Below, one piece after another: positions 12,260 through 23,852 of a DNA stretch of 64,000 bases. Under the pieces are notes generated by a model. The model made no database searches and was not told the DNA's origin. It saw only the letters and a program-made list of their open reading frames with translations. Both the position numbers and the translations under genes were made by a program. The stretch is from Kwoniella bestiolae CBS 10118 (lineage: Eukaryota; Basidiomycota; Tremellomycetes; Tremellales; Cryptococcaceae). Where the stretch lies: assembly GCF_000512585.2 (NCBI RefSeq), contig NC_089241.1, positions 5,660,001-5,724,000 of the forward strand, read 5' to 3'. Within the stretch, counting starts at the first letter, position 1; every line of letters begins with the position of its first letter.

Positions 12260-13942
12260 TTAAGGCTTAATGGCGATCTTGAGGGCTTGTCGGCTACGAA
12301 AAGAAAACGACAAGTCAGCTTTCAACTTCGAGAGAAAAAGAACGTAGAGTGGAGAGCCAAACTCACGTAGCCATCTTATCAAGAGCCTTTTGGTAATCTT
12401 TCAAATCAAACACATCAGTGACCATACCAGTGGTCTTGATCTTTCCTGAATCCAACAAGTCGATAGCACGGGGGAAACAGTAAGTCTGTGAGAAAGAACC
12501 GATAATTCTCTTCTCGTTGACGAAGATGTCGGTAGGGGACCATGAAGGGAGTCTGGCCTTGTCCTCGTACACACCGTAGACCAGGAGGGTACCACCTCGG
12601 GTAACGTAGTTGATAGCGTCGTTGACGATGGATTCGACACCGGTACATTCAGCGACGACGTCGAAACCGTAGGGATTCTCTTCCTTGATCTTGGCCCATT
12701 GGGAGGCGGCGTCCTTTCGGTCGAGGTCGATGTACGCGTCGGCAGCGTCGACTTTTCGGGCAATGTCCATCTTGATACCTACAAAAAACCATTCAAGATA
12801 TATCAGCTCACGTTCTTACGATGTAACGATCACTGATCGGATGATAGATCTGATCAAGTGAAGGAGAATCGAACACTCACCCTTGTTAGCGGCAATGGTG
12901 ATGTGAGCAGCACCACCGAGCTTCATCAATTGAGCGAGGATCAAACCGGTAGGACCAGCACCGATCAAGAGAACCTTGGAACCGAAGGGCATCTTGAGCT
13001 TGTCCATACCGTGGATGGCACATGAGGCAGGTTCGAGGAGGGTGGCCTCTTCGTCGGAGAGGTTCTTGATCTTGTAACATTTGGCAAAGTGGCTACAGAG
13101 TACGGGGTGAACAATCAGCGATCGTGCTTCCTTTGAAAACTTAATATTGCAAAGTGGAGGAAACAGAGAGTGGGGAAGAGGGAAGGGAGGCCCAAGCTCA
13201 CTATTTGATGTAGTCGGCAAAACCACCATCCCTAGCAACACCAGCAGGGTTAAAGTGCTCACAGAACAACTCATCACCCTTTCGGCAGTAGTGACACCAA
13301 CCACAGGTCTCTCCGACATCGGCAGCGACTCTGTCTCCAACGTCGAAACCCTTGACGTTCTTTCCCATAGCGACGACCTTACCAACGGCCTCGTGTCCTG
13401 GGATCAAGGGGAATTTGGAGATGAATTCACCTTCGTGGATGTGTTGCTGCGGCGCACAGATAGGAAATCAGCTTAGGTATTCACTCGCGATAATGTGGTA
13501 ATTGAAGCAAAGACTCACGTCGGTACCGCATACACCACAGATGTCGACTATCCACCATCACATAGATCCATCAGCTACTGCGTTCCGACCATACCGAGCC
13601 TGCGACGACTCACCCTTGAGAAGGATCTCATTGTCGTCAATGGTGGGCACAGGAACCTTCTTGATCTCGAAGTTTCTGGCCTATTGCGGGATTCAAGATT
13701 TGTGGGGAAGGTGAAAGTTTGACGAAGCCGATTTAATTTGGTAATGATTGACAAGGGAAGGGAAGAGTACGTAAACCATTTCCAATGATCAGCGTCTCGT
13801 TCATTCCCATGACAATGACTTCGTACATCTCAAATGAGACAGGAGGACTCAGGTGACTTACCTCGTGGTAGTACAAAGCGCTCATTTCAGATGGTACGTT
13901 GGACATTTTGAATGGATTTGGTTTGGTTTGGCTGTTAGTCAT
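12260..13942 (-). CDS. Zinc-dependent medium-chain dehydrogenase (D-arabinitol dehydrogenase-like)
   Basis: Cytosolic NAD(P)-dependent polyol/alcohol oxidoreductase of the zinc MDR family. Exons: 13862-13942 (or to 13906), 13614-13680, 13519-13547, 13202-13446, 12881-13092, 12367-12778, 12260-12293. The catalytic zinc region is CGVCGTD and GHEAVG. The structural zinc cysteines are in CGWCHYCRKGDELFC. The Rossmann motif is LLIGAGPTGLI. The overall pattern (HIHEGEF, NPAGVARDGGFADY, FSQTYCFPRAIDLL) fits the fungal ARD1 D-arabinitol dehydrogenase group; xylitol/sorbitol or plain alcohol dehydrogenase is the alternative. Length is 347 residues from Met at 13906, usual for the family, or 359 from the upstream in-frame ATG at 13942; the shorter start fits better. 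C-rich codon use suggests high expression. Confidence 0.88.
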
Positions 13943-15530
13943 AGTAGGGGGGAAAGGCGATATCAGCTTGCATATCCTTTCCTCTATATATATATTATCT
14001 CGATCCTGGCTGATATGATGAGACCGGGTAACACATCCGAGCTAGTAATGCAGCTCGTGATATCCAGATGGTTTATGAGCATGACATGGGGGTGATCCGA
14101 GCAGATCGGGGCGATTGATCGTCCCTTTCCGGGATAGTCCACCATCAAATCTCCCCCACTCTGCGTTTGTCTTATATCCCATCTCATCCACAAACACATG
14201 TGTGTGTATAGGATAACAGCACTCACGTATTAATCAAGAAAAAGAGGTTATAAAGCTACAGTGGTTGATATATTTTTGAAATATGAAGAAAAAGAAAGAA
14301 GAAAGAAAGAGGGGGTTCATAAACTATTCATCGGCGGTATATATTCAATCTGGAAGATATCGATGCAATGGCTGACTTTTCCATTCATACCATTATCCCA
14401 TTCAGTAGCCTTAGAGCAGTTGTTCGGGAATTTTCTTCCTTTGATCCCACAACCTGTATGGCTGTAGCTGTATCACCTGTCAAACTAACAAAGGCTAAAG
14501 GAACCCGCTTTTCATGCATCTCACCTCCTCAGCGATACAGGCATACAGTCTGTCAACCCTTGAATAGTCGATATGACGTCGTGTCAAAGCCAACACCCCT
14601 AAATCTCACGTAAAACACAAACAGCTCTTTTTTCCTGAAATCCTGGATTTCTGGGCCAAACCCGCCATATTGTACCGATCATACTCCGGCTTTAAACAGC
14701 GCCTCAGACGTCAATAGACAAATTCCCCTGTACCATGTACCCATGTAGTGACGAACGAGGTATGGCATACACATCCTTTACGATACATCTTACTACCGCC
14801 GCCAACATCGACATGCCTCCCCAAAGAGATCTCGAACCTGAACCTGAGCGGCAATGGTCATGCCTTGTTGGAATATAGTTTGTTTAACGAGATGACATCA
14901 GTATCAGGTGTACAGGTTATCATAGGTGACACACGATTTCAAGCGAGGTACAAATGTTGGCTAGTCTGGCTGACTGGCTTAAATCCGAAGTGCAGGTTGG
15001 TAGAGGATGATGTCAGTGGTTGAGGGCTATTGAAATGCCTGCGGTAGGTACCGATTTGATAGACTGAATTAATTCATGAGCAAATGATACCAGAGGTGTC
15101 TGCAGCTAGCTTAAGGTTGAGGAAGCTCGGTAAGCCGAATAGTAAGCAGCTTAACAAGATAGGCATGTGGCTGTATATAATCGAACAGCTCGAATTGGAG
15201 AGCATTTGAATAGGATGCCTATTGGACACCTGAGCAGTGGTCATGACCAGCATGGATCTTTGAACGAGAGCAAGCGGATCAAAGGAGTCATGTGGTTGAA
15301 TGTGCCCGAGACCATTGGCTGTGACCCAAAGAGATGCAGGCGCAAGAAACATTTATTTACATGACAGTCCACGTATCATCTCTTCTTCAATACCTAGTAA
15401 TCAATATAGAAATTGTTTTTCATCGTACCATCCTCTCTTCTCCTCGTTGTTGAAGGAACACATGAACGCCAAAAAAGTTGTGATATAAGAAAGAAAACGA
15501 ACGAATCCGAGAGGGTTCAGACAAATGTGT
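13943..15530. other. Intergenic, dehydrogenase promoter and calmodulin 3' flank
   Basis: About 1.6 kb. The dehydrogenase promoter lies at the left, with a TATATATA run near 13984-13993 upstream of its start. A purine-rich patch lies at 14280-14312. Reading frames here (13984-14226, 14748-15023, 15074-15352) are short, unrelated to known families and lack the C-ending codon bias. A non-coding RNA cannot be excluded, but nothing specific supports one. Confidence 0.45.
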
Positions 15531-16845
15531 TTACTGCAGGAGAAGGGTGCTTATCAGTCGTGTCCCTCACATAACACATGGTCAGCAGGTACGCCGACTC
15601 ACTTTGGCCATCATCATTGTCACGAATTCGTTGTAATCGATCATACCGTCACCTATTCGCGGGATCATCAGTGAGGGCCTGTAGATCTATCAACCACACA
15701 GGTACTCACCATCTTTGTCCGCTTCTCTGATCATTTCGCTGATCTCAGCATCTGAGAGCTTCTCACCGAGGTTGGCTATTGAGCGAATGTCAGTCATCTG
15801 CTGAAGCCGACATGTGAAGTCAGCAAGGAAGCAACACTCACTCATGACGTGCTTCAATTCGGCGGCGGAGATGTGGCCGTCGTTGTTCTTGTCGAAGACC
15901 TGACAGATGGAATTGTAATCAGCAACCTGGTCAAAAATGACATGAGGTAATATCAAAAATGACAGTATACTCGCTACACCACCCAAGCGGGCTTGCAATG
16001 TGCAGAGATGCTCGAAACAAATGTAAGATAGCCATGACCCACCTTAAAAGCCTCTCTGATCTCATCCTCGGAATCAGTATCGTGCATCTTCCTAGCCATG
16101 AGGGTCATGAATTCAGCAAAGTCGATAGAGTTGTTTCCATCGGCGTCGACCTATGTACGTGAAGCACATGATTAACATCAGGTCCCTCTTTATAATACGC
16201 CTGAATAGTAGACCTGACTCACCTCGTTGATCATGTCCTCGAGCTCAGCTTGAGTGGGGTTTTGACCGAGAGATCTCATGACGGTACCGAGTTCCTTGGT
16301 GGTGATGGTTCCATCTCCGTCTGTGTGGTTGGAACGTGTCAGGTATTCGGGTAGCCGGTGATGGTGGGTGAGGTGATGTTAGATCGTACAGGGAAAAAGA
16401 GATAGCCAAGGAATATAGCTGTCAGCTACCTCATATCCCAGGTTAGAGGTATGCATAAAGCCGGGCTCACCTTTGTCAAAGAGAGAGAAAGCCTCCTTGA
16501 ACTCTATAGCAAGTTGATGTCGATAGTCAGTTTCTCATACTCTCTTGGTAGTACATCCATGCTGTGCTACTCCTGAAATAGAGTATACCACATACCAGCG
16601 ATTTGTTCTGTTAGGCGAGTAGGTAAAGAAGGCAAAGGTCAGCTCACTTCCGGCTCTGCGATGTATGATACGCTACTGGGCCAATAGCTAACCTTTAGTC
16701 TGCAAGTCATACCAAACATCAGCATCCTATCCTCATCGAATGGATCATTCCAGTAAGGAATCAAGAGATTGTGGGGCCTTGCGCAACCCCCGCACGTCTC
16801 TTTCTTCTATGCAGCAGCGAGTGAACTCACCAATTGTTCAGCCAT
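15531..16845 (-). CDS. CAM1: Calmodulin
   Basis: A 149-residue Ca2+ sensor with four EF hands that activates calcineurin, CaM kinases and others. Exons in order of translation: 16831-16845 (15 nt), 16693-16699 (7 nt), 16606-16617 (12 nt), 16471-16503, 16223-16320, 16043-16150, 15842-15899, 15710-15775, 15603-15652, 15531-15533. The splice gives MAEQLTKEQIAEFKEAF without a gap. The four loops are DKDGDGTITTKE, DADGNNSIDFAE, DKNNDGHISAAE and DKDGDGMIDYNE, and the C-terminus is MMMAK. The last coding exon is only the TAA stop, after a CTGCAG acceptor. Exon lengths total 450 nt. Codon bias is extreme. The gene is divergent from VMS1, sharing about 445 bp. Confidence 0.98.
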
Positions 16846-16944
16846 TATGATCAGTCTTGTTCGTAACGGTCGTGAGAGGGTGATAGTATGATGTAGATGA
16901 AGAAGGGTAAGGAATGAAATGAAGGAATTAAAGGGGTGGTGAGT

Positions 16945-16968
16945 ATGATGATGATGATGATGATGATG
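16945..16968 (+). repeat. (ATG)8 microsatellite, (CAT)8 in calmodulin sense
   Basis: Eight perfect trinucleotide units. They lie 100-123 nt upstream of the calmodulin start codon and so in its leader or core promoter. In the calmodulin sense the repeat reads CAT. The same repeat with the same unit number occurs upstream of the FSH hydrolase gene. Confidence 0.95.
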
Positions 16969-17197
16969 TGTGAGTGGTCTGTGTGAAGCTGAGAGTGGTC
17001 GCGACAACGAGTGGACCTCGACCCAAATGCGCAGTAACAGTGACATATACACTGTGTAATGTGCCTGATATTAGTCGTATTCATTGTTTATCAGGCTGAC
17101 AAAGAGGTGATGACGTAACGATCGCATTTGGACGATGACTGAGTGGTTTTTCCTGATTGATCATGTTTGTTGAATCAACAAAAATCACAATCATCGC

Positions 17198-17205
17198 TAT
17201 ATAAG
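17198..17205 (+). promoter_or_regulatory. TATA box for VMS1
   Basis: TATATAAG, 86 nt upstream of the VMS1 start codon, at a spacing that fits a short leader. Assignment by position only. Confidence 0.5.
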
Positions 17206-17290
17206 CAGCCGGTTGCCACCTTCTGAGCTCATCACCCCACAGAGTACCTTTTTCAGACATTTGCCATTCCCAAGCAAAGTGTCCACAGCG

Positions 17291-19418
17291 ATGTCAACCC
17301 CCACCTCAATCCTCTCACGGGGCGTATCAGTCTACTCTATCCCTTCCGAGCTCCTAGCGAATCTTTCAGTCCGATCCATTCAAGCTCAACCTACCGCCGA
17401 GGTAGAAGAGGCCAATCCTCAAGCATCAGTACCCAAAGCAACACCATCAAATCTACCTGGAGGAGCTGGGCTGAGCTGTCAGACATGTCCCAGTGCGAAT
17501 TTCGATACGGTAGAAGAACAGCGAGCGCATTTCAAATCGGATTGGCACAGGTACAATGCTAAAGCCAAACTTACCGGAAGGACTGTCACCGCAGAAGAAT
17601 GGGATGGGATGGTAGAGGGTGAGTTGACTTTCTTCGTTTCATTTGGTACAAGAGCCTACAACTCCCCGGATGTCATAGGCATCTCATCCATCTCTGGATC
17701 CGAATCCTCTTCCTCGTCCGGCTCATCCTCCCAATCGAAAGTCGCCAAACTACTCAAACGACAGACTCTCGGTGGCAACAACGACAATGCATCAGATGAC
17801 GAAGAAGCCTTAGAACTCGCAGACAGACAACGTCGTGCTCATCTACGTACAGCTGTGATATGGTTCTCTCCCACCGCGCCCCTACCTTCGTTGGGTATAC
17901 CTAAAGATACTCATTTCGGTGTCCATCGTGCTTTGTTCCCTCCCTTCGAAACTGCCGCGGACTACCTTACGGAACTCAGACGAATGCAATTGACAGGGAC
18001 CGACGAGGTCGATGGGGAGAGGAGGTTGACATTGTTGATGGTTGCCGGAGGTCATTTTGCCGGGATGGTAGTGTCCATTAAACCTAGGGGTAAAAGTGAG
18101 AAGCAGGAGGTGAAAGGTGCAGGTGAAGTCAGGGTGTTGAAACATAAGACCTTTCATAGGTATACAAGTGAGAGATATCTCTTCCCTCGAATGGACCAGG
18201 AAACACAGCTGACGATTGATTATAGCGCGTAAGAAACAGGGTGGTTCGCAGGCTCTCAACGATAATGCCAAATCCAAAGCTGTATCTGCCGGTGCGATGT
18301 TAAGACGATACGGTGAACAAGCCTTACAAGAGGAGATCAGAGCATTGATGCTGGATTGGGAGGATGATCTGGCTGCTTCCGAGAGGATATTCATCAGAGC
18401 TAGTACGCATGGTAAAAAGAGTTTTTACGGGTATGAAGGTGCGGTATTGAGTAAGAACGATGAGAGGTTCAGGACATTCCCTTTCCCCACCAGGCGACCG
18501 GTGAGTTTCTCTCTTCACTCTGATTACGATATGGATTGATCTGACAACTTGTCGTAGACACTGCAAGAACTCCTGCGATGTTGGCACGAAGTCACTCGAA
18601 TAAAGGTTTCTCACCTATCTGAAGAAGCCCTCCGAGCTTTAGATGAAGAGTACATAGCATCCCTGCAACCCAAGAACAAACCTATCAAACCCACTCCCAC
18701 ACCTGCTCCCGCTCCATCCGCACCTATCATACCGAAACTTTCCCCTGAAGAAGAAGCCAAGATAGATCGTCGAAAGAGGTTGGAAGAGATGGTCCGTAAA
18801 GGTCGACTAGACGCCCTGAAGCCGTTCTGGACTAAATATCAATCCGACTTCGAGCCATCCGAGGTACTAGGTCTGGTAGCTTCGTCAGGACAAGAGGAAA
18901 TGCTCAGGTACCTACTAGAAGAGGCAAAGCTAGACCCCACTCAACCTATATCCACGTCAAACAACAGGAGACCATACGAGATATCTGCAAATAAGAATAT
19001 TCGAAATGTATTTAGGCGAGTGGCGTATAATCATCCAGAATGGTACGATTGGGTGGTCGATGCCCGCGTTCCATCGGGTTTATCGGATGAAATGGAGCAA
19101 GAGCAAAATTCAAAGAAGAACGAGAGGCGGAAGGGACTGAAGGAGAAGTTGAAGGAAAGGGAAAAACAACGTGCGGCGGAAGCTGAGATTGAGGAACAGC
19201 GAGAGAAGGAGGCTGAAGAACGAAAGCAGAAGGAAGAAGCTATGAGGAATGTCGCGATGAGTCTGAGTGGTGGGGGCGGTGGTGCGAGTAAAGGGCCGCA
19301 GAAGTTGGGTGGGAAGGTAGGAGGGGAGGGACTGGGAGGGATGAGTCAGGAGATGAGGTTGCAGATTGAACGTGAACGCAGGGCTAGGGCGGCCGAGGCG
19401 AGATTTGGGAGGGGCTAA
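17291..19418 (+). CDS. VMS1: VMS1/ANKZF1 peptidyl-tRNA hydrolase of ribosome quality control
   Basis: Releases nascent chains from stalled 60S subunits and recruits Cdc48/p97. Exons: 17291-18167 (with a likely 60-nt intron 17619-17678), 18226-18500, 18558-19418; 650 residues if spliced, 670 if not. A C2H2-like zinc finger, CQTC...HFKSDWH, lies near residues 62-85. The VLRF1 eRF1-like domain follows. Its catalytic loop is RKKQGGSQ, with Gln281 (spliced numbering) matching the glutamine needed for tRNA cleavage in yeast Vms1. Ankyrin-like residues lie in the region 430-490, followed by a Lys/Glu coiled coil. The C-terminus RERRARAAEAR (636-646) is an exact VCP-interacting motif (Rx5AAx2R). The start is the first ATG after the TATA box. 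Confidence 0.93.
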
Positions 19419-20322
19419 TCAGGTTTAGTAGAGTGCAATAGGAACATAACCAATAACATTAATATAATCCATCATGACATGCAGCATAACAGCTCAATCG
19501 CGACGATCCGAACGTCCACTCATCACACAACCCCATTTGGTCTACGAGTACTGACAATCTGAACCTCGCTTGATACCTCCTCAGTGCTTACTTACGCCTT
19601 ACTGGGAGATGCAAGCTCGGACGGATAGTGACGATGCCAAAAAGAGAATACTGAAACTACAGCACTCGGGATTCCCAAGTCGTCCCCGACCTCGGTACTG
19701 ACCGAGCGATACTTGACTTAGCTTTGCAGATCTAACGGGATGCAGCGTTTTCTAAGTTCTCTGGCCGTAGATGGTATGAAGGGAGCAGACAACATTCCTA
19801 CCTTGATGTTTTTCGGCATCGTGGCTCGTAAACGGACTGTGGAGAACTCGAAAGATGAAGGAACCGGACAACGAACTCATTTTGACCATTGTTCAGTACA
19901 CTGGATATAAATGACAGCTAATGAGATCTCTGAGCTTCCTTTAATTACAATAAGCATGAGATGCAGATCTGAGGTGCGGATTAGAGACGATGCACCTTCC
20001 TTTGTTGGCGAATATTTCACGATGCAAGGGGGAGATTGATTAAAGGGTGAAGGGAGCATGAATCTACATCTACCGATCAGCGAAGATCCAAAAGATCCAA
20101 TACGAATATCCTTTCATCCTCCAGTCGTATGCTCGGCATGAGGAGTGATCATCAGCCTTTGTCCGAAAGCGTGAAAACGGTTCATTACTTTGTAGAGAAG
20201 ATATAGGTAGCGAGATGGCCCCACCTGTGTATATAAAGTATCAAAAAGAGATCTGATTTCCAACTTGGTCGTGCTTGTTATATATTCGTATACTGTGTTT
20301 TGTTTGTCCAAAACGAAAGAAG
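19419..20322. other. Intergenic, VMS1 3' flank and promoter of next gene
   Basis: About 900 bp between two rightward genes, ending with the TATA box listed separately. I found no coding exon, repeat or RNA gene in it. Reading frames at 19877-20059 and 20114-20374 (-) have no coding character. Confidence 0.5.
20230..20238 (+). promoter_or_regulatory. TATA box for the glycosyltransferase-like gene
   Basis: TATATAAAG, 93 nt before the start codon at 20323. Position and sequence fit a strong core promoter. Confidence 0.55.
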
Positions 20323-21659
20323 ATGTCTCAAGGTATGACTCGCGGGCTCGATCATCCCAGGATCTTTCGAACAAGCTATCTCCAACTGTTCGTTGTCATC
20401 ACTATAGTCCTGGGATGTGCTTTCTTCCCTTTGTATGTGTACGAAATCCAACATGGCCATCATCTGTGGTCCACAGACATGGGATATCTATTTCCTTCGA
20501 AAGATTACCCTTACGACCTCTACAATTCAAGTCATTCTCCAACACTCGCCCACGAGCTGGATGAAGGTAAATCAGAAAGATCTATAGTGACTGTAACAGC
20601 CACATCAACCATCACACAAACCATCACCCCCACCCTTCCTTCCGCCTCACCAACCCGCCACCCCATTATAATCCTCCAACATCTCACGGACAACTCCCAC
20701 TCCACCATAGGGAAATACGACTCCCGTCTGCTCTTAGATCGCTCGCCAGCCGACCACGAGCGACACGCCAAGATCCACGGATATCGGTATATAGGAGATA
20801 ATGCGTCGTACGTCGAGGAGAAATTTCACAGTAGGAGGAAATCGAACAATAAGATTCATGTGTTGATGAAGACTTTATTGGTTGAGTTGGGGAAACCCGA
20901 GGGTGAAAGGGCTGAATGGGTATTGTCAGTGGATTTCCATCCTGTCAGCTCAGCCTATGTGGCATATTGACGACTGATTGATTGATGTGATCTGGGCGAA
21001 ACAGTGTGACAGACGCAGATACAGTAATTTACAGCCCATCCATCCCACTCCACCACCTCATCCCCTCGTCAAGACATGATCTGCCCTCCGAAACGCTGTT
21101 CCTAGGTATAAAAGATTTCAACGGCTTCAACAACGGTAACATGTTTCTCCGAGTCAACCGCCGGATGATCTCCTTCCTGGCTCACGCACTGTCCAAAGAA
21201 GAAGAGCGAGCACAGAAGATAATGAGGGGCGAAAGACCATTAGATCCGCACGGGAGGGTCCGAGACAACTTTGCCTCAGATCAGGAACCCTTATCTCTAG
21301 CGTTTCTTTCTCCTGACAATCGCGATATCAGAGAAGGGTTTTATAAGATTCCATGCCATTGGGTCAATTTCTATCCCGAGCAATTCAGGGGTAATTATAC
21401 GCAGGAACTAGACGAGTTGATCTTGCAGGTCCATTATCCCAATTTCAGGAAGTGGACGTATCCCCTTCAACCTATCGTATCTCACGCTGAGGATGTTTAT
21501 AGCACGGCGATTGGGAAGGCTTTGAATGAGGGTTTGGTCGTTAGTGATTCGGAGGGATTGGAGTTGATGGAGTGGTACGATAGGAGTAGGAAGGTGGCGG
21601 ATGAGTGGTGGCGGAGGGCGAAGAATGGGATAGAGGGGATCGAGTTCACCACTATTTAA
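20323..21659 (+). CDS. Type II membrane glycosyltransferase-like protein (GMA12/MNN10, GT34-like)
   Basis: A 418-residue protein in two exons, 20323-20924 and 21005-21659; the intron has a GTCAGT donor. A short cytosolic N-tail is followed by one membrane segment (LFVVITIVLGCAFFPLYVY, about residues 20-40), then a Ser/Thr-rich stem. The lumenal domain contains HAKIHGYRYI, KIHVLMKTLL and, right after the splice join, TDADTVIYSP, the DxD-type metal/nucleotide-sugar site of GT-A transferases. GFNNGNMFLRVN fits the acceptor-side motif of the GMA12/MNN10 family. Likely a Golgi galactosyl- or mannosyltransferase building glycans or capsule-type polysaccharide. The exact family is moderately certain; donor sugar and acceptor cannot be read from the sequence. 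Confidence 0.7.
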
Positions 21660-21951
21660 ATTAGGGAAGATGAGATGAGGTATCTGTGATAGACAATAGA
21701 TGGCATCGTGAGTAAATGACACACATGGAGGGATCTTTGTTGTACAATCGATGGGTTGTCAGGATGAGAACGCGTCGACCCTTGTTGTCAGTATCATGTC
21801 ATCAGGCCAAACACAGATATTCCTGCTACTCACGCCACACCGCAGAGCATTAGATTACATCAGTATAGAGCTATAGTTGCATATGCATATACATTTTTAT
21901 TTAATCGATCCCTAAAACCCTTCATTCACCCTTCCTCACCGATCAGAAGAC

Positions 21952-23852
21952 CTATGTAAGCTCAGTGACGTTCATAGGCATTTCGTCGATCTGGGTTGAG
22001 TAGTACTGTTCGATATCCCTCAAAATCCTGACATCTTCCACAGTGACAAAGTTGATAGCCACACCTTTTCGACCGAATCGACCTGATCTACCTATTCTGT
22101 GCAGATAGTTTTCTCGAGAAGTGGGTAAGTCGTAGTTGATAACCAGTGAGACTTGTTGAACATCGATACCTCTTGCCCATACATCGGTGGTGATAAGAAC
22201 TCGACTGCGGAATCATTGTGAGCTAAACGCAGCCTTTACCAGTGAAGGTCGCTCACCTTTGACCACCTCTGAATTCAGCCATGATAGCATCCCTCTCCTT
22301 CTGAACCATTTCACCGTGCATACTACTGACAGTGAAATTGGCTTCTCTCATCTTCTCGGTGAGCCAATCAACCTTTCTTCGGGTATTACAGAAGATGACA
22401 GCTTGGGTGATAGTAAGCCTAAAAGCGTTGAATATGAGTTAAATGTGCCTGTCCGAAATGATTGCAACCTAACTCACGTATCATACAAGTCACACAAGGT
22501 ATCGAATTTCCAATCCTCCTTCTCAACAGCCACGAAGAATTGCTTGATACCTTCCAAAGTCAACTCATCACGCTTGACCAGGATTCGGATGGGATCAGTC
22601 ATGAACTTGGTGGTCATTTCAAGGACATCGTGAGGGAGAGTAGCGGAGACGACTACTACTTGGGTAGCAGGCGGGAGGTATCGGTAGATGTCGTAGATTT
22701 GATCTTTGAATCCTTTGTTGAGCAGTTCATCGGATTCATCAAGAATGAGCATCTGTGGAATGGTCAGCGTTTGACCAAGCGCTCCCGCTGATTATCATTC
22801 TTGCCCCTCCGCGACTTCGCCTCTGACCTCTCGCATCCATCCCCCACTCCCGCCCTTATCCGACTCGGTGTGCACCCTTCTACATCCCCTGCTCCGTCTT
22901 GCTCCTCAGGCTTTCGCCTCTTCTCCGTCCCTCCGCCCTCACAATCCACCGATGTTTCATTCCCGTCCCACTTCGTCCACCACTTGGTCTCCCATCCACC
23001 AACATTCCGCCTGCTCATCTTCCTGTCCAATCCTCCACCCCACACGAAACTCTACGGACATTCGTCCAGCGCTCAACCAGCATGAACTCACCTTGATATC
23101 CTTAGTCCTCAAATTCCTTCTCCTGATCATATCAAACACTCTACCAGGCGTACCGGAAACGACCTGTTGACCAGCTTCCAACTTCCTGATATCCTCCCCA
23201 ACACTGGTCCCACCAATACATGCGTGACATGATACATTCATGTAATCACCCAAAGCCAGCACAACAGTCTGAATCTGAATCGCCAATTCTCTAGTAGGTG
23301 ATAGGACCAAGACTTGAGTTTCTCTGATCTTGGTATCGATGGATTGCAAGGCCGATATAGAGAAGGTAGCAGTTTTACCTGTACCTGATTGGGCTTGGGC
23401 GATAACGTCTCGACCCCTCATAATGGGGATAATCGCTCGCTGTTGGATGGCGGATGGTTTCTCAAAGTTGTAGGCGTAGATACCTCGGAGTAGGTCTTCT
23501 TTCAAGTTGAGCGCCTCGACTGGGAAGATGAACATGACATGATTGTCAACATACGATGCGACACCACTGAGAAAGAAGGAGGTGGTCAAACTCACAAGTA
23601 GGAGCCTATATTCGAGAGGAACAAAAAGTGTCATAACATGAGCACCCCTGTACCTCTCGATGAAACACTCCGTTTCCATATTGGTCGTGCAGCTTGAGGA
23701 GTAAATAGATCAGATACGTACCACCGAGACTGCCTCGGAAGACTCGAAAACGAGCTTATCATCTCCGCTACGAACAACACATGAGCAGCTGTTCTTGACC
23801 TTTACGAACTCGTTCAACTTAGCTACCGCACTTACGCGTTGATTCCTGCCAT
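21952..23852 (-). CDS. FAL1: DEAD-box RNA helicase FAL1 / eIF4A-III
   Basis: A 396-residue RNA helicase, the RNA clamp of the exon-junction complex in many eukaryotes and an 18S rRNA processing factor in yeast. Exons: 23836-23852, 23722-23767, 23596-23605 (10 nt), 23092-23519, 22478-22752, 22257-22418, 21952-22204. The Q motif (FEKPSAIQQ) is followed by Walker A AQSGTGKT (67-74), PTRELA, and motif II DESD (172-175, with Ser for the usual Ala). Then come SAT, the helicase-C motifs ARGID and HRIGRSGRFGRKG, and the family-typical end MPMNVTELT. The 10-nt exon supplies Ala-Pro-Thr and one base of Phe. One intron is 337 nt. The start ATG gives MAGINAGDDKLVF. Divergent from PRP9. Confidence 0.97.

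Noticed and set aside
15074..15352. 92-codon frame between the dehydrogenase and calmodulin
   Set aside because: No codon bias, no family resemblance and no splice context.
22801..23085. Plus-strand reading frame of about 95 codons, Pro/Ser/Cys-rich
   Set aside because: It lies wholly inside the FAL1 intron on the opposite strand. Its composition follows from the pyrimidine-rich strand, and it has no recognisable domain.
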